64,000 bases of DNA, taken from assembly GCA_020205615.1 (NCBI GenBank), contig CM035168.1:129714795-129778794 (forward strand), in the 5' to 3' direction. This document shows, piece after piece, positions 11,520-23,494 of this stretch (its first letter is position 1; each line of letters opens with the position of its first letter). The position numbers and the translations under genes were made by a program. The notes beneath the pieces were generated by a model that was not told the DNA's origin, did not search any database, and saw only the letters and a list, made by a program, of their open reading frames with translations. This DNA comes from Panax quinquefolius (taxonomy: Eukaryota > Streptophyta > Magnoliopsida > Apiales > Araliaceae).

Positions 11520-14075
11520 CGTATTTTTCTAATACTAGCAATTTTCTTCCTCCTAATGTTTGTATTCTTAAAATTAATTAGGTGTGTGACATGGAAGAAG
11601 CTCTGGAGATACCCATAGTTAACGATCTCACTATGGTGTTAGGCTCTATATCTCAGGTAACATAATAATTACAACCCAAATTTCGTCTATGGTTTATGAG
11701 CTTTTAATCCCTTTTAACTACTACATTAACTAGCTATAAATGAAATTCCTGATAGTCAAAGGCAACTGCCGTCGTCGTGGATTTCACCGACCCTTCTACA
11801 GTTTATGAGAATGTGAAACAGGTTTAGTCCTCCCTAATGATATTTTCATGAACCTCCCAAATCCATATAAACATACAAGAATTAAAAAGATAACTGAGGA
11901 TTCCCGACTTGTTATCAGCAATATTTGGAAAGTAACGTGGTTACCTTTTCTTCTACTAATAGGCAACAGCATTCGGCATGAACAGTGTGGTCTATGTTCC
12001 TCGCATTAAACAGGATACAGTTATGGCATTATCAGCATTCTGTGAGAAGGCCAGCATGGTGAGCGCAGGGTGAGATGTTAAATTAATTTCACTCATTCAT
12101 TCCTTTTTAAAATGCTTTTCCTCCTGTTTTATATGTTTTTCACGATAACTTCTGCGCTCCTGTTTCTCAGATCAGAGTAACTTTGTGAACCACATAATAA
12201 TTAATGTAAGCATTTATTTTGTCTGGTATTAATTTCAGGGTTGTCTGGTTGCACCAACTCTGTCAATAGGATCTATTTTACTCCAGCAAGCTGCAATTTC
12301 AGCTTCCTTCCATTACAAAAATGTGGAGATTGTTGAATCAAGGGCAAATCCAGGAGTAAGTCAAATAAGAACAATCAATGTTGAAAACATTAAAATTTTA
12401 TTTTCGATGTCAATCTAATCATAAAGTCTAACTTCTGTAACTTCTAGATTCCTCATATAATCTTCAACATTCTAAGCCTAAGGTACGATGCTAATCCTAA
12501 AAGGCTCGCACATCTAGTGGTTCTAACACCTTGCAATATCCTTTTCATCCTTAAAACAATCACATAGATCAGTCTTGTCCAAGAACTTTTCAAACAGACC
12601 CATCTCCAAGCTGGATCAAGCCTGGAAATCTTTAGCATGTTTTGGAAGGAACTTAATTTTAAGTCATTCTCATAAATTTTCCTCATTTTCTTTCTATTTG
12701 TGCATGTGGAATAGCATTGCATTTATGCTGCTCCTTTTCAGCCTTTTGTTTAAATCTTTGTAGCACATTAGTCTTCGAAATTTTAGTTTATTTAATTTTT
12801 TGTAGAGTTTAGAACACAAGTGAAAATGAGATTGTTCTGCTTGTCACGCTAATCTTTAGAATAGGCTTTTGGATTGATAAGCTTCTCTACATCGGGTTGA
12901 GATATGATTTAGAATCGACTTCTCTTCTTTTAATTCTTCTTTTTCTTTTAGTTAGTGATTCATCTGAAAATATAATTATAATTAACCTGTTTACTTATCA
13001 AAAAAGATATATCATTTTACTGTCTTTTCTGCCCAAATACACGAGAATCTCTGATAAACAAACTTTCACCCTTGCATATATTTTTTGAATAATATTGTTG
13101 TTGTAATTTGTCGATTTCAAGTGCCTAGGCACCAAAGTAGTTAATATATAGGTTGGGTTTACTATCTTTACATCAACATATGCTATGTGTTTATAACAGG
13201 TAAAATAAACAATTTTGTGCATACGTTTCTGCTACTTTAGAATAACAATAAATAAAAAAAAAGTGAAGTAGAAAGCCAATACCTTGCAAGTATCAAGAAC
13301 TGATATTTTCTATTGGGGCAGGATTTTCCATCACAGGATGCAATACAGATTGCCAACAACCTCTCCAACCTCGGTCAGATCTATAACAGAGACGATCTTT
13401 CAACAGACAATACGGTAAGAAGCAAGTCAAAACTGAATCATATATTCATAATGCTACGAGCATGAAGCACAGAAAATAGTTAAGTTAGTAACTGAATAGG
13501 ATATTTGATCATACTACCTGTAAATAACATTACACATTAGGACGATGGACTGAATGATGGAATCAAAGGAGAAATTCAGGAGGAGAAAATAGGAATTTGA
13601 GAATCTTTTTGTTTCAGGAATTATAACTGATATATGTAACTTCTTTTCCATGTAAGGCAAGGGGTCTAGTTCTGGGAGAAGATGGAGTCCGTGTCCACAG
13701 CTTGGTTCTGCCCGGTCTCCCGTCCAGTACAACACTATACTTATCTGGACCAGGAGAGGTACATTTGTTGATTCTATCCATCCTGTGCTATAGAAAACAA
13801 TCAAATACACATACACGTATAGTTTGTCATGTAATACAGTAATCTTAATCTCGTATTTATGATATGTTGATTACAGGTATACTCCCTCAGACATGATGTC
13901 ATAGATGTTCAGTGTCTCATGCCAGGGCTAATCCTTGCCATCAGAAAAGTTGTACGTCTTAAGGTAGTTGAGATTGAAAATTTTTATGTTGATTTCTTTT
14001 CGACCCTGATAAAAAATAATATATATATATCTCCTTTTGCAGAATCTGGTGTATGGGTTGGAGAAATTATTGTAG
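11085..14075 (+). CDS. CRR1: CRR1-like chloroplast protein (dihydrodipicolinate-reductase-like NDH assembly factor)
   Basis: CRR1 is a stromal protein needed to assemble the chloroplast NADH dehydrogenase-like complex; it descends from dihydrodipicolinate reductase (DapB). Ten exons read cleanly: 11085-11195, 11310-11432, 11582-11656, 11756-11821, 11963-12058, 12239-12355, 13322-13414, 13657-13758, 13877-13963 and 14043-14075. This gives 300 residues, and every intron lies in phase 0. Residues 1-37 (MVALSCQIHATSYKSFQ...) look like a plastid transit peptide, and the ATG has a good context (GCCATGG). A Rossmann start follows (VVINGAAKEIGRAA, about 38-51), then VVVDFTDPSTVYENVKQATA, LVAPTLSIGSILLQQAAI and the C-terminal LMPGLILAIRKVV...VYGLEK. 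At the position of the DapB catalytic motif (K-x-DAPSGTA) it reads ESRANPGDFPSQDAIQIA, so reductase activity is unlikely; this favours CRR1 over true DapB. Intron 2 carries a long microsatellite. Confidence 0.87.
11437..11512. repeat. Compound (CT)n(TA)n microsatellite in CRR1 intron 2
   Basis: About 21 CT units run into about 17 TA units, starting only 5 nt after the end of exon 2. The intron's donor is the unusual GTTCCT, so the donor itself merges into the pyrimidine run. Confidence 0.95.
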
Positions 14076-15126
14076 AAACACAAACGCTCCTCATCTTGGA
14101 CCTTAGATTCTGGTATTATTTGATGGCTGTACGAAGACACCAAGTTATTATTACAGAGAAAGAAATAAGTCAGGAAGGAAAAGGTTGTTAAGTGAGATAT
14201 GCACTCAGCATCTTTCTAAACATCAATCTGAACTGGTGAGCTTTTCCTTGTATTGGTAATGAGAACCTTTTGTAGGAGGAGGTTTGCTTTCAGAGGGCAA
14301 ACTGCAGGCAACTTCTTCTTAAAAGAGCATGACTTCCATAGGGCTTGTTTCTCGCGTCCATTTTGACAGACTATCTATCATGTCTTTTACTTTAAAAATT
14401 CTACTCTAGTATTCTACGGATATTGAGTCAAATTTAAGATTCTGGAAGCTTGCTTTGTTATAGGCAATGTGCTTATCACACTGTCACCATGAAAATTAGA
14501 TTCGGGTGGGGTGGGGTTGGATTTGGTAAAAAAAAAAAAATTGGTCCAATTATATATATATTGTTTGTTTAGTTTTTAAAATTTTGTTATTAAAAATTTT
14601 ACAAAATTGCGTCCAGTTGTGTGTATACGTCACTATGTAAACATTTAATTGAAAGAAAAAAAAAACAAAAACAAAAAAGAGTAGGACTTTCTCTAAGATG
14701 GAAGGGGAATTTGTGTTGTTTATATATTAATGACCTTTATGAATTGGGCTGTTTGACGTTTAGATAATCAATTTTTTGTATTAAGTCTAAGGTTGAAATA
14801 TTACGTTTGTGAGTTAAATAAAAGGTATGAAATAAATTAAGGGTTTTTAATAGTAATATACAATAATTAAAAAATAATTACATTATTAGTACATTCATAA
14901 AATAATTACAAAAATAATGTAATTCACATTAATAAGGAAATCTAAAATCAAGAAAAAATAACTGTCATAATTAATAATTCAAATTTAAATATCTGAGATC
15001 TAACAACAAAAATAAATTTAAATTCAAAATAATAATTCAAATTAATATTCAAATTCAAATCTTCATCTCCCTCACAGTAGCCCTCTCCTACGCTACTCCG
15101 CCGCGAATCTCCGTTATCCAAAACAC
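14076..15126. other. CRR1 3' UTR and intergenic DNA
   Basis: The first few hundred bases should contain the CRR1 3' UTR. After about 14500 the sequence is AT-rich with oligo-A runs. From about 15060 it becomes GC-richer (CTCCGCCGCGAATCTCCG) just before the MRF gene fragment; this piece may belong to the same captured segment. Confidence 0.4.
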
Positions 15127-15262
15127 CAATGACAGAAAGAACAGGGAGAGAGAAATGGCATCTATTTTGCTATCTTCGCTTCATATCGAAATCTTTTCAA
15201 CTGAAGATATCGTCCATGGTTTTGTCATGCTTCTAGAATCTGCAGAAGATACAGTGGTGGAT
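15127..15262 (+). pseudogene. MA3-domain translation regulatory factor (MRF) fragment, copy 1
   Basis: One frame reads REMASILLSSLHIEIFSTED and continues to FVMLLESAEDT. This is the stretch of the first MA3 domain that follows AMDRxDKE in plant MRF/ECIP1-type eIF4A-binding proteins. Only about 45 codons remain; the gypsy LTR begins at 15263 within the domain. A longer copy of the same piece lies at 42912-43219, beyond the far side of the transposon complex. With no upstream or downstream exons it is a gene scrap, not a functional gene. Confidence 0.7.
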
Positions 15263-18076
15263 TGTGACGCCCCAAAAAATAGGTATACATCACTCATCTT
15301 GAGTCGCCAGATACATGATACAAAATTCAAATACAACTTAATAATACAACTGTCGTGTAAACAATACGACAAAACATAAACGAAGAGTTTTAATAAGAAT
15401 ATTGTCATCTAGACAATATCCACACTCAAAAGAATCCTCATTACATTTATTGTCACACTATTTAACAGAATAGTGAGGACTACTAATCTTATCATCTGAC
15501 CAAATCACTCCGCTCCCCAACTCATCCCAAATATATATTCTCATTTCCTCGAAAACAATGAAAGAAAGGGTGAAATTTCAACTAAATTTCAAAGAAGAAA
15601 TATTATGACCAAGATAATGCAAAAATAAATTATCATTAGTCTTCAACAATGTTAAACCGATAAAATATAACAAACATTAAGTTTAATCATAGCTGTAACA
15701 AAGAATCCATTAGAAGAGTCAAGTAGAGAATAAAATCTACTATCTTCTATGATTTAAAAGTTTTTCATCACTTTTATCATTGGGACTTTCAAAACAATAA
15801 ATAATCCATATTATCAATTCATCCCCGCATCACTGCGCCAAGATATTATTTAAGATCGTGACCACGAATTATCCATGCACTTAATTACTGGTAAAAGATA
15901 ATTGTGTTTTCATCAATGGTCCCGATCACGCCATAAAATAATTCATCTTTGCTTCCTACCAAGAAGAATCCATAGCCATAATCATACCAAAAAAAGCGTC
16001 CCATCAACGCACTACTACGCCAACGAGGACTTTTTTCCACATCATTTGTAATATTACTATTATGATTATACCGAATAATCCTCGTCATAATCATACCAAA
16101 GTCCATCTACGCACTTCTGCGCCATAAATGACTTTCAATAAAATATAAACATGAGGATGATGACAATGATATAAGAATTCAATAAAACAAGTTTCAAGAA
16201 TTAAATTATCTAGGAACTAATAACGTCAAAATTGTCAACACGATACTTAACAGAGAGAGAAAATTCAAGAATACTCGTAAGAATATTTTCATGAAAAGAT
16301 ACTTTGGATGAAAGCCTTGAAATATCGAGGATATTCCACTAATTTCATGGAGTATAAAGTCAAAATTTTAACCAACCGAGTATAATAAAGAATGGAATAA
16401 CAAAAGAAATCACCACGCATGCGCAGATTGGCATGTATGCGGGTTATTCCAATGAATAATAAATAACGGAACCGTGTCAAAAGAAAAATTCAAGACCGAA
16501 GCGATGTTCCAAATGTAATAATAAAGAATGGAATAACAATGAAATCACCACGACGCATGATGCTTGGCATGATGTAGTGTTATTCCAACAAAGATAATAA
16601 ATAATCTGAACCGGTCCCGGCGTAAACGCATTGTGACGCGATATTCTAACATAATAATAAAGAATCAATAATAACAGTAAATCACCATAAATGCGACGCT
16701 TACTTCTGACGATGTGATTCCAACGGAATAATAAAGAATGGAATAACGGTAAGAATTTCACCAAGATAGGGTGGCACATATCTGAGTTATTCCAACACAA
16801 TAATAAATAATGGAATAACGTAAGAATTTTACAAAGTATAGAATTGGCAGCGATACTGAGTTATTCCAATGTAATAATAAATAATGGAATAACGTAAGAA
16901 TTTCACCAAGAACCAAGTATAGGGTAGATCATGCGTACAAGAGTTATTCCAATGAATAATAAAGAAAGGAATAACATGAGTTCTCTTCATGAATATGAAA
17001 AAAATAATACCCTTTACCTTATAAAGAAGAAAGTACTTCCTACGGGGGCGTGGATATACTTGAAGAAACTTGCAGACAACGCCAAAGCTTTCTTAAACGC
17101 TAAAGAAATACGCTTAAGATTATAGAAGAAGAATTATCTCTACAATTTCTCTCTCTAGAGTTTCGGTGAATTCGTAAGAAATAATGAAGGAATGAACTTC
17201 ATTTATGTAAGAATGGATGAATAAGAACTAATCCATTTAACCATTCCGTATTGATTTACTTTAAACGGACTATTCAGATTGGTTTACAATAAAATATAAT
17301 ATATTCTATTTATAATCTAATAAAACGAATAACTTTATAAAAGTATTCTATTTTATATAAAAATATTTTACTATACAAATACTACGCAGTGACTTATGCA
17401 AAACACTATACATAATAAAATATAATATATTCTAATTATTATTTAATAAAATAAATAACTTTATAAAAGTATTCTGCTTTATATAAAAAGTTTTTTACTT
17501 ATTAAATTAATAAAACGAATAACTTTATAAAAAGTATTCTGCTTTATATAAAAAAATTACATTTTATTACATTAATAATACTAATAAAACAAAACTCATA
17601 TAATATATATATATATATAACAATCGATAATAATTGAATCCAATAACGTTGAGATACTACGCGCAGAACTCGTAGAAGAATAATTGAACAAAACCGAGTG
17701 ACTTCTCACGTAAAGATTAATAATCAATACCGCAGTACTACTACGCAACCACGCGTGTATTATTATACTTTTACTACTACTAAGGTAGTTCAACCAGTAA
17801 AACTTCCGTCGTTATTTTCATAAATATATTTTTGTCGTTTTCATTTTAAATAATAATTTTGTTAATGGGGTCCACCAAGATTATTGTAGTTATGCGAATA
17901 TTCTCTACTAAAACGAATATTCCCCACCAATCGAATATAATACAACAACTCGCATACTTTCAAAATTTATAAATACTACACACATAACTATAACATTATC
18001 TCAAATCCATACCATAATATTAAAAAAAATATTTTGAAAAAATTAAATATTTATTCGTAAAATTTGGGATTTTACA
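15263..18076 (-). mobile_element. Ty3/gypsy LTR (left, 3' LTR of the minus-strand element)
   Basis: On the minus strand it begins TGTAAAATCCC and ends GGGGCGTCACA, the TG...CA pattern of LTRs; length is 2814 bp. The same start and end sequences recur in the solo LTR (19054-21767) and the split right LTR (23495-40782). A polypurine tract abuts it inside the element (18077-18088). It contains an array of GTTATTCC/GGAATAAC hairpin units. Confidence 0.85.
16370..16985. repeat. Array of GTTATTCC...GGAATAAC units inside the LTR
   Basis: Nine or so units at 55-80 bp spacing. Each has a core like ATTCCAATGTAATAATAAA followed by GAATGGAATAAC, so each can form a short stem (GTTATTCCA/TGGAATAAC) around an AATAATAAA loop. 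Spacers often carry CACCACGCATGCG or CACCAAGTATAGGGTAG. Equivalent arrays are at about 20060-20560 in the solo LTR and 39100-39630 in the right LTR. Confidence 0.75.
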
Positions 18077-18088
18077 ATCTTCCTCCTT
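18077..18088 (-). other. Polypurine tract of gypsy internal region 1
   Basis: On the minus strand it reads AAGGAGGAAGAT directly before the LTR start TGTAAAATCCC. That is the primer site for plus-strand DNA synthesis in Ty3/gypsy elements and fixes the orientation as minus. Confidence 0.75.
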
Positions 18089-19053
18089 ATGAAATTTCTC
18101 GCCTCAAAATTTACGCGTCACACGGTATCTTAGAAACAGATGAGGACACTTCGTTGATTCTAACTCTTAAGGTATAACCTTTAAACGAAGAATATATTCC
18201 AGGATTTTAATAGGTAAATCTTCATATGTTAAATTATTCGCTTTCTCGTCCGGTTCTAAATCAATAATGTGGTTCGGGTCATCCACATATTTACGTAACA
18301 TCGATACGTGAAAAACGTCGTGAACACGCCGACATACTTGGCGGAAAACAAGTCTATAAGCCACGATTCCTACTTGGTCGAGGATTTCAAATGGACCAAT
18401 TAAATCGAGGGTCGACATTTCTCTCTTCATCATTCTTGCTTCTAGAATAACGCCTCTTGAACTTTCTTTTTCACATTCATCGACTTGGTGTGTAGTTTGA
18501 GCGGCTTTAACTTTATCGATTAAAGTCGATTCTAATCGTATATTCGTTATCTTCACGTAGGTTCGTATATTCACACTCATAAACGCATACGATCTTCTAC
18601 TCAACGCGTCAGCTACCACGTTCGTTTTTCCACGATGGTATTGAATGGTACGATCATAATCTTCAACAGCTCGAGCCAACGTCTTTGGCGCGTGTTACGC
18701 TCATTTGGGTGAAGAAAATATTTGAGGGTTTAAGAAATGGGTTTTATCTTTGGGGTCAATACAAAATTCGATTTCACGCCTAGGATAGGCTAAGTCTTCA
18801 AGAATACGTCAGGAAATTTATTAACAATAGAAATATCATTCACAATTGTGACTCTCATCCAAGACTTGGATAACACGTCACATTGATACCTATCAACTTG
18901 CCATCGTTATTCACAACATCCCCTACGGAAAGTCTGGCTTCGGTGCATTCCACACAAGGAAATCAACAATGAAAGGACCGGGGCTCTTTACTTATGGCTT
19001 GATATGACAATGATTGACTTTAGTGGTTTGGTTGCTTGAATTCGCATAACAGG
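18089..19053 (-). pseudogene. Gypsy pol remnant: RT start, RNase H end and integrase C-terminus, internally deleted
   Basis: Reading on the minus strand, the order is: the end of the protease region; an RT N-terminal motif (NKFPDVF... then PISKP); a direct jump to RNase H residues (RQRRWLELL, DYDRTIQYHRGKTNVVADAL); then another jump to the integrase C-terminus ([35 protein letters not shown]). The RT core with YxDD, most of RNase H and the whole zinc-finger plus DDE core of integrase are absent. Frameshifts and stops are present. The same joins occur in internal region 2 (40783-41470). Confidence 0.8.
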
Positions 19054-21767
19054 TGTGACGCCCCCAAAATAGGTATACATCACATATTCTGAGTCGCCAA
19101 AAACATGGTACAGAATACAAATACAATCTTAAATATACAACAAGAGAGCTCAGAATTTTAATACAAACATTATCTTCTGATAATATCCACTCTCGAATAA
19201 GTCCTCATTACATTTATTAACACACTATTTAATGTAATAGTGAGGACTACTAATACTATCATCTGCATCAATCACCCGCTCCCCGACTAGTCCGCCCACG
19301 CTCTCATTTTCTTACGAAGAGAACAAATGAAAGAAAGGGTGAGCTCAACTAGCCCAAAGAAAAATATTATGACTAAGATAATGCGAATAAATTATCATTA
19401 GTCTTCAACAATGTTAAACCGATAAAATACAATAGACATCAAGTTTAACTCATAGCTGAACATCTGATTCATTAAAAGAGTGAAGTAGAATAAAATCTAC
19501 TATTTTTATGATTTAAAAGGTTTTCATCACTTTTATCACGGGGACTCGACAATAAATAATCCACATCATCCCTACACTACTACCAATGATATTCATTAGT
19601 ATAACAACCACAATTTATCCACGACTACGGGCCAAGAGATATTTGTGTATTCATTAATGGTCATGATCATGCCAACAACTCGTCCATCAATGCACTACGG
19701 GCCAACGAGGACTTTTACCACATCATTTGTAACATTACTACTATGATTATAATCAATAATCCCCTCATCATAATCATACCAAGTCCATCTATGCACTACA
19801 GCCACCACGTATGACTTTCAACAAAATATAAACATGAGGATGATGACAATGATATAAAAATTCAATAAAACAAGCTCAAGAATTAATTTATCCGTAAACT
19901 AATAACGTCCAAATTGTCAACACGATACTTCTTTGTAGAGAGTGAAATTCAAGAATGCCCGTAAGAATATTTCTATGAAAAGATATTGGATGAAGCGCAA
20001 ATATCGAGGATATTCCACTAATTTCATGGAGTATAAAGTCAAAACTTTAACCAACCGAGTATAATAAAGAATGGAATAACAAAAGAAATCACCACGCATG
20101 CGATTGCTTGATGTATGCGAGTATTATTCTAATAATAAATAATCTAACCGTGTCAAAGTGTAATACGCACCGGCGTGATATTCCAACAGAATAATAAAGA
20201 ATGGAATAACAACAAAAATCACCATGCATGCAGATTGAATATTGCGAGGTTATTCCAATAGAATAATAAATAATCTAACCAGTCCCAGATAAAACGCATG
20301 CATGTGATATTTTCAACAAAATAATAAAGATTTAACCAGTCCCAGCGTAAAACACATGTATGTGATATTCTAACGTAATAATAAAGAATGAAATAATAAT
20401 GTAATTTCACCATGTATGCGGTATTTTGCATAGATAAAAGTTATTCCAAAGAATAATAAATAATGGAATAATGTAAGAATTTCACCAAGTATAGGGTAGA
20501 CATCACAGATACACAGTTATTCCAATGTAATAATAAAGAATGGAATAATGTAAGTTCTCTTCATGAATATGAAAAAAAATAATACCCTTTACCTTATAAA
20601 AGAAGAGTACTCGGCCGGTAGGGCGGGGATATACTTGAAGAAACTTGCACTACGCCTAAAGCTTTCTTAAACGCTAAAGAAATACGCCAAGATAGAAGAA
20701 TAATTCTCTCTATAGTTTCTCTCTGTAGAGTTTCAAAGGAATTCGTAAGAAATAATGAAGGAATGAGCTTCTATTTATAAAAGAATGGACCTAATAAGAA
20801 CTAATCAATGAAACGATCCGGATCGATTTACTTTAAACTAGACTGCCTAGATTGGTTCACAATAAAATATAATATATTCTATTTATAATCTAATAAAACG
20901 AATAACTTTTAAAAAGATTTTACTATGCAAATACTATGCAAACACTATGCAAACACTACGCATAATAAAATATAATATATTCTAATTATTGTCAATAAAA
21001 CGAATAACTTTATAAAAGTATTCTATTTTATATAAAAGATTTTACTCTTAGCCTTTAATAAAACGAATAACTTTATAAAAGTATTATGTTTTATATAAAA
21101 AGTTTTTCTGCTTTTATTACATTAATAATAGTAATAAAACAAAACTTCATCATCATTATTATTATTCACACTATTAATCGATTAGGTCGTTCCTGTGAAA
21201 GAGGGGTTTTCTAATAAGGATTTCTCCTTATCATAGCCGCATTAGGTGACCAAATCTCTCCTCGCGTAACTTCTGACATCGTTAATATTGTAAATAATAA
21301 TATTAATAACTTCGTCATCTCAATACAAAATATCAACAATAATTGAATCAATTAACGTGAGATACTATGCAACAATTACTGAAGAAATAATTGAACAAAA
21401 TTGAGTGACTTCTCACGTAAGCATCAATAATCAATACTGTGTGCTACTATGTAACCACGCGTATTTACATTCTTTTAACACCGGGTGTTTCAACAGCTTA
21501 ATCTGTAAAACTTCCGCCGTTATTTTCATAAAAATATTTTTGTCGCTTTCAATCCGAAAATAATTTCATTGTGGGGTCCACCAATGATTGTGCCGTAGTA
21601 TTTAATATTCCCTAAAATCAATCGAATATTATAAACAACTTGCGTGACTTTTGCAAAATTTCTAAATATTATCCACACTTATAACATTATATCAAATTCA
21701 TTCCATAATATTTAAAAATGATAATTATAGAAAATTCATCTTTATTCATAAAAGTTAGGGTCTTACA
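19054..21767 (-). mobile_element. Solo gypsy LTR inserted in the protease gene
   Basis: A 2714-bp LTR (plus-strand ends TGTGACGCCCCC and GGTCTTACA) is flanked on both sides by ACAGG (19049-19053 and 21768-21772). It interrupts protease sequence that is continuous in the second copy at about 41700-41780. No internal region is present, so it is the product of LTR-LTR recombination after insertion. It is related to the flanking LTRs but diverged (TGTAAGACCC versus TGTAAAATCCC start), so a different subfamily member inserted here. Confidence 0.9.
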
Positions 21768-22126
21768 ACAGGTTCGTTAGGAATATGAAAGCTAATAACC
21801 TTACTAAAAGTATGATGAGTAGTTAACCAATCGATTCCTAAAATCACATCAAAGGCAAGTATTTTCAAAGAGATAAGATCGACAGGTAACGTGAAAGTGT
21901 TGATTTGAATCAAAGAAGATTTATAAATAGTAGAGGTAACGAAGGTTTCTTTCAACTGAGTTTCAACAGATAAATCAAAGTCTAACTTCTCCGGAGTTAA
22001 ATTCAAACATTGAACACAACTAGGTGAAATGAAAGAGTGAGTTGAACCGGTATCTAACACGGTATAGACTTCGCAAGAGTTTATGATTAACTTACCCGTG
22101 ATAATTTTATTCAGGTTCCTCGTCAT
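21768..22126 (-). pseudogene. Gypsy retropepsin (aspartic protease), interrupted
   Basis: On the minus strand the product starts MTRNLNKIITGKLIINSCEV and carries the active-site motif LDTGSTHSFISP and the second conserved block AFDVILGIDWL. It processes the retrotransposon polyprotein. The frame is open from 22126 but is cut by the solo LTR after IPNEPV; the remainder resumes at 19053. An uninterrupted copy lies at 41704-42123. Confidence 0.85.
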
Positions 22127-22145
22127 GAAAAAAAAACGCTCTCTC

Positions 22146-23311
22146 TTAAACTACCGGTTTTGGTTTGTCTGGGACATCCTTTGGCATCACCATCCCAGCT
22201 GGACTTGACTTCACCATACGACACAATCGAGCTAAGTGACCTTCTCTTCCGTAATTAAAACACGTTTTGGATTGCTGCGTACAGTTTGGACGGATGTGTC
22301 CCTCTTGTCCGCATTTGAAATATACAACCGGTGGTCGTTCTTCTTCCTTTAAAACGGGTTCTGGTGTTGCTGTCTTTCCATCATTATTGAACCTTCTCTT
22401 CTTGAAATTTCCACTTCTATTATCTTGGCCATGATTACCACCGAAGTGGTTACCATTCTTGGCATGATAATTTCCCCGATGGTTATCATTGTTCCGGATG
22501 GCCGCCACCACCGAATGATAATTATTATCGTGTTGTTGGTTGTTGCCTTTTTTGTTGTCTTTGATTCATTATCAAGGCTCCAAAGAATCGAGCCCTATTC
22601 ACAACATCTAAATATAAACAAAGTTTGTGAGAAATGAGGTATTGACGTCTATTGGGTTTCAAACCTCTTAGAAACATTCGCGTTATTCGCTCCTCATTAT
22701 GGACCAAATGGGATGCAAACCGAGACAACTCAGCAAACTTAGCCTCGTACTGTGACATGGTCATATTGTTTTGCTCCAGCTTGATGAACTCCACCTCCTT
22801 CATGTGACGAATACTTTCGGGAAAATACTTATCGTTGAACAACTCTTGGAACTTCTCCCAAGACATCTTGAGTGCGTCAGCCTGGGTACGTTTTACAGAT
22901 TCCCACCAATGATCTGCTTCTTCACGCAACATAAAGGTGGTGAATGGAACTTTTTGCTCCTCTGAGCATTCCAAGACATCAAATATCTTGGTGATCTGCT
23001 TTATCCATGTCTCCACCTTAAGTGGTTTTGGCTCTCCAAAAAACTCCGGTGGTCCCAATTTCTTGAACTGCTTAGCGGTGACCGTCCGAAAGTTGCCAGT
23101 GTTTCCACCTGCATTTCGCATAAAGAATCTCTCTTGCGATCTCGCATGAATTACGAGAAAGCCTCAACATTCCATCGCTCATCATTTGGTCGGTGTTGTT
23201 GTTTGCGTGAGGATTGTCGCCTTCCGATGCACATTGTCCCGATTATTGATCTCGTGGAGACTCAACGGCCTCATGTGCTCCATTGATGTTCTCAACATTC
23301 TCGGATGCCAT
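22146..23311 (-). pseudogene. Gypsy gag (capsid plus zinc-knuckle region), with frame breaks
   Basis: The likely start is the ATG at 23311 (MASENVENINGAHE). The retrotransposon gag domain follows (PPEFFGEPKPLKVETWI, then FMLREEADHWWESVK and ELFNDKYFPESIRHMKEVEF). A basic Asn/Gly-rich segment and two CCHC zinc knuckles end it at 22146. Both knuckles have lost a cysteine: YFKCGQEGHIRPNC (first C to Y) and CFNYGREGHLARLC (second C to Y). Frames change at about 23120 and 22515, so it is not a single intact ORF. Gag forms the particle that packages the element RNA. Confidence 0.85.
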
Positions 23312-23474
23312 TTTCAAATATCATCACACAAAACAGGGTTAATTAACATATCACATATTATCCCTATACTCGAATCGACCAATTAAATACCAAATAAACT
23401 TAGGTAAGTCATACTAGCGAAGAATTTCCGCCTCCCCTCCTAGTTCTTATCTCACATCTCACCAGGGATCATAT

Positions 23475-23494
23475 CCCTAAGCTTTGATATTAAT
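23475..23494 (-). other. Primer-binding site of gypsy internal region 1
   Basis: Minus-strand sequence directly after the 5' LTR reads TTAATATCAAAGCTTAGGG, a decayed form of the TGGTATCAAAGC/TGGTATCAGAGC site complementary to initiator methionine tRNA. It is followed by the usual leader and gag. Confidence 0.5.

Noticed and set aside
16370..16985. CRISPR-like spaced repeats
   Set aside because: Repeats are degenerate, lie within a eukaryotic LTR and recur in every copy of that LTR; not a CRISPR array.
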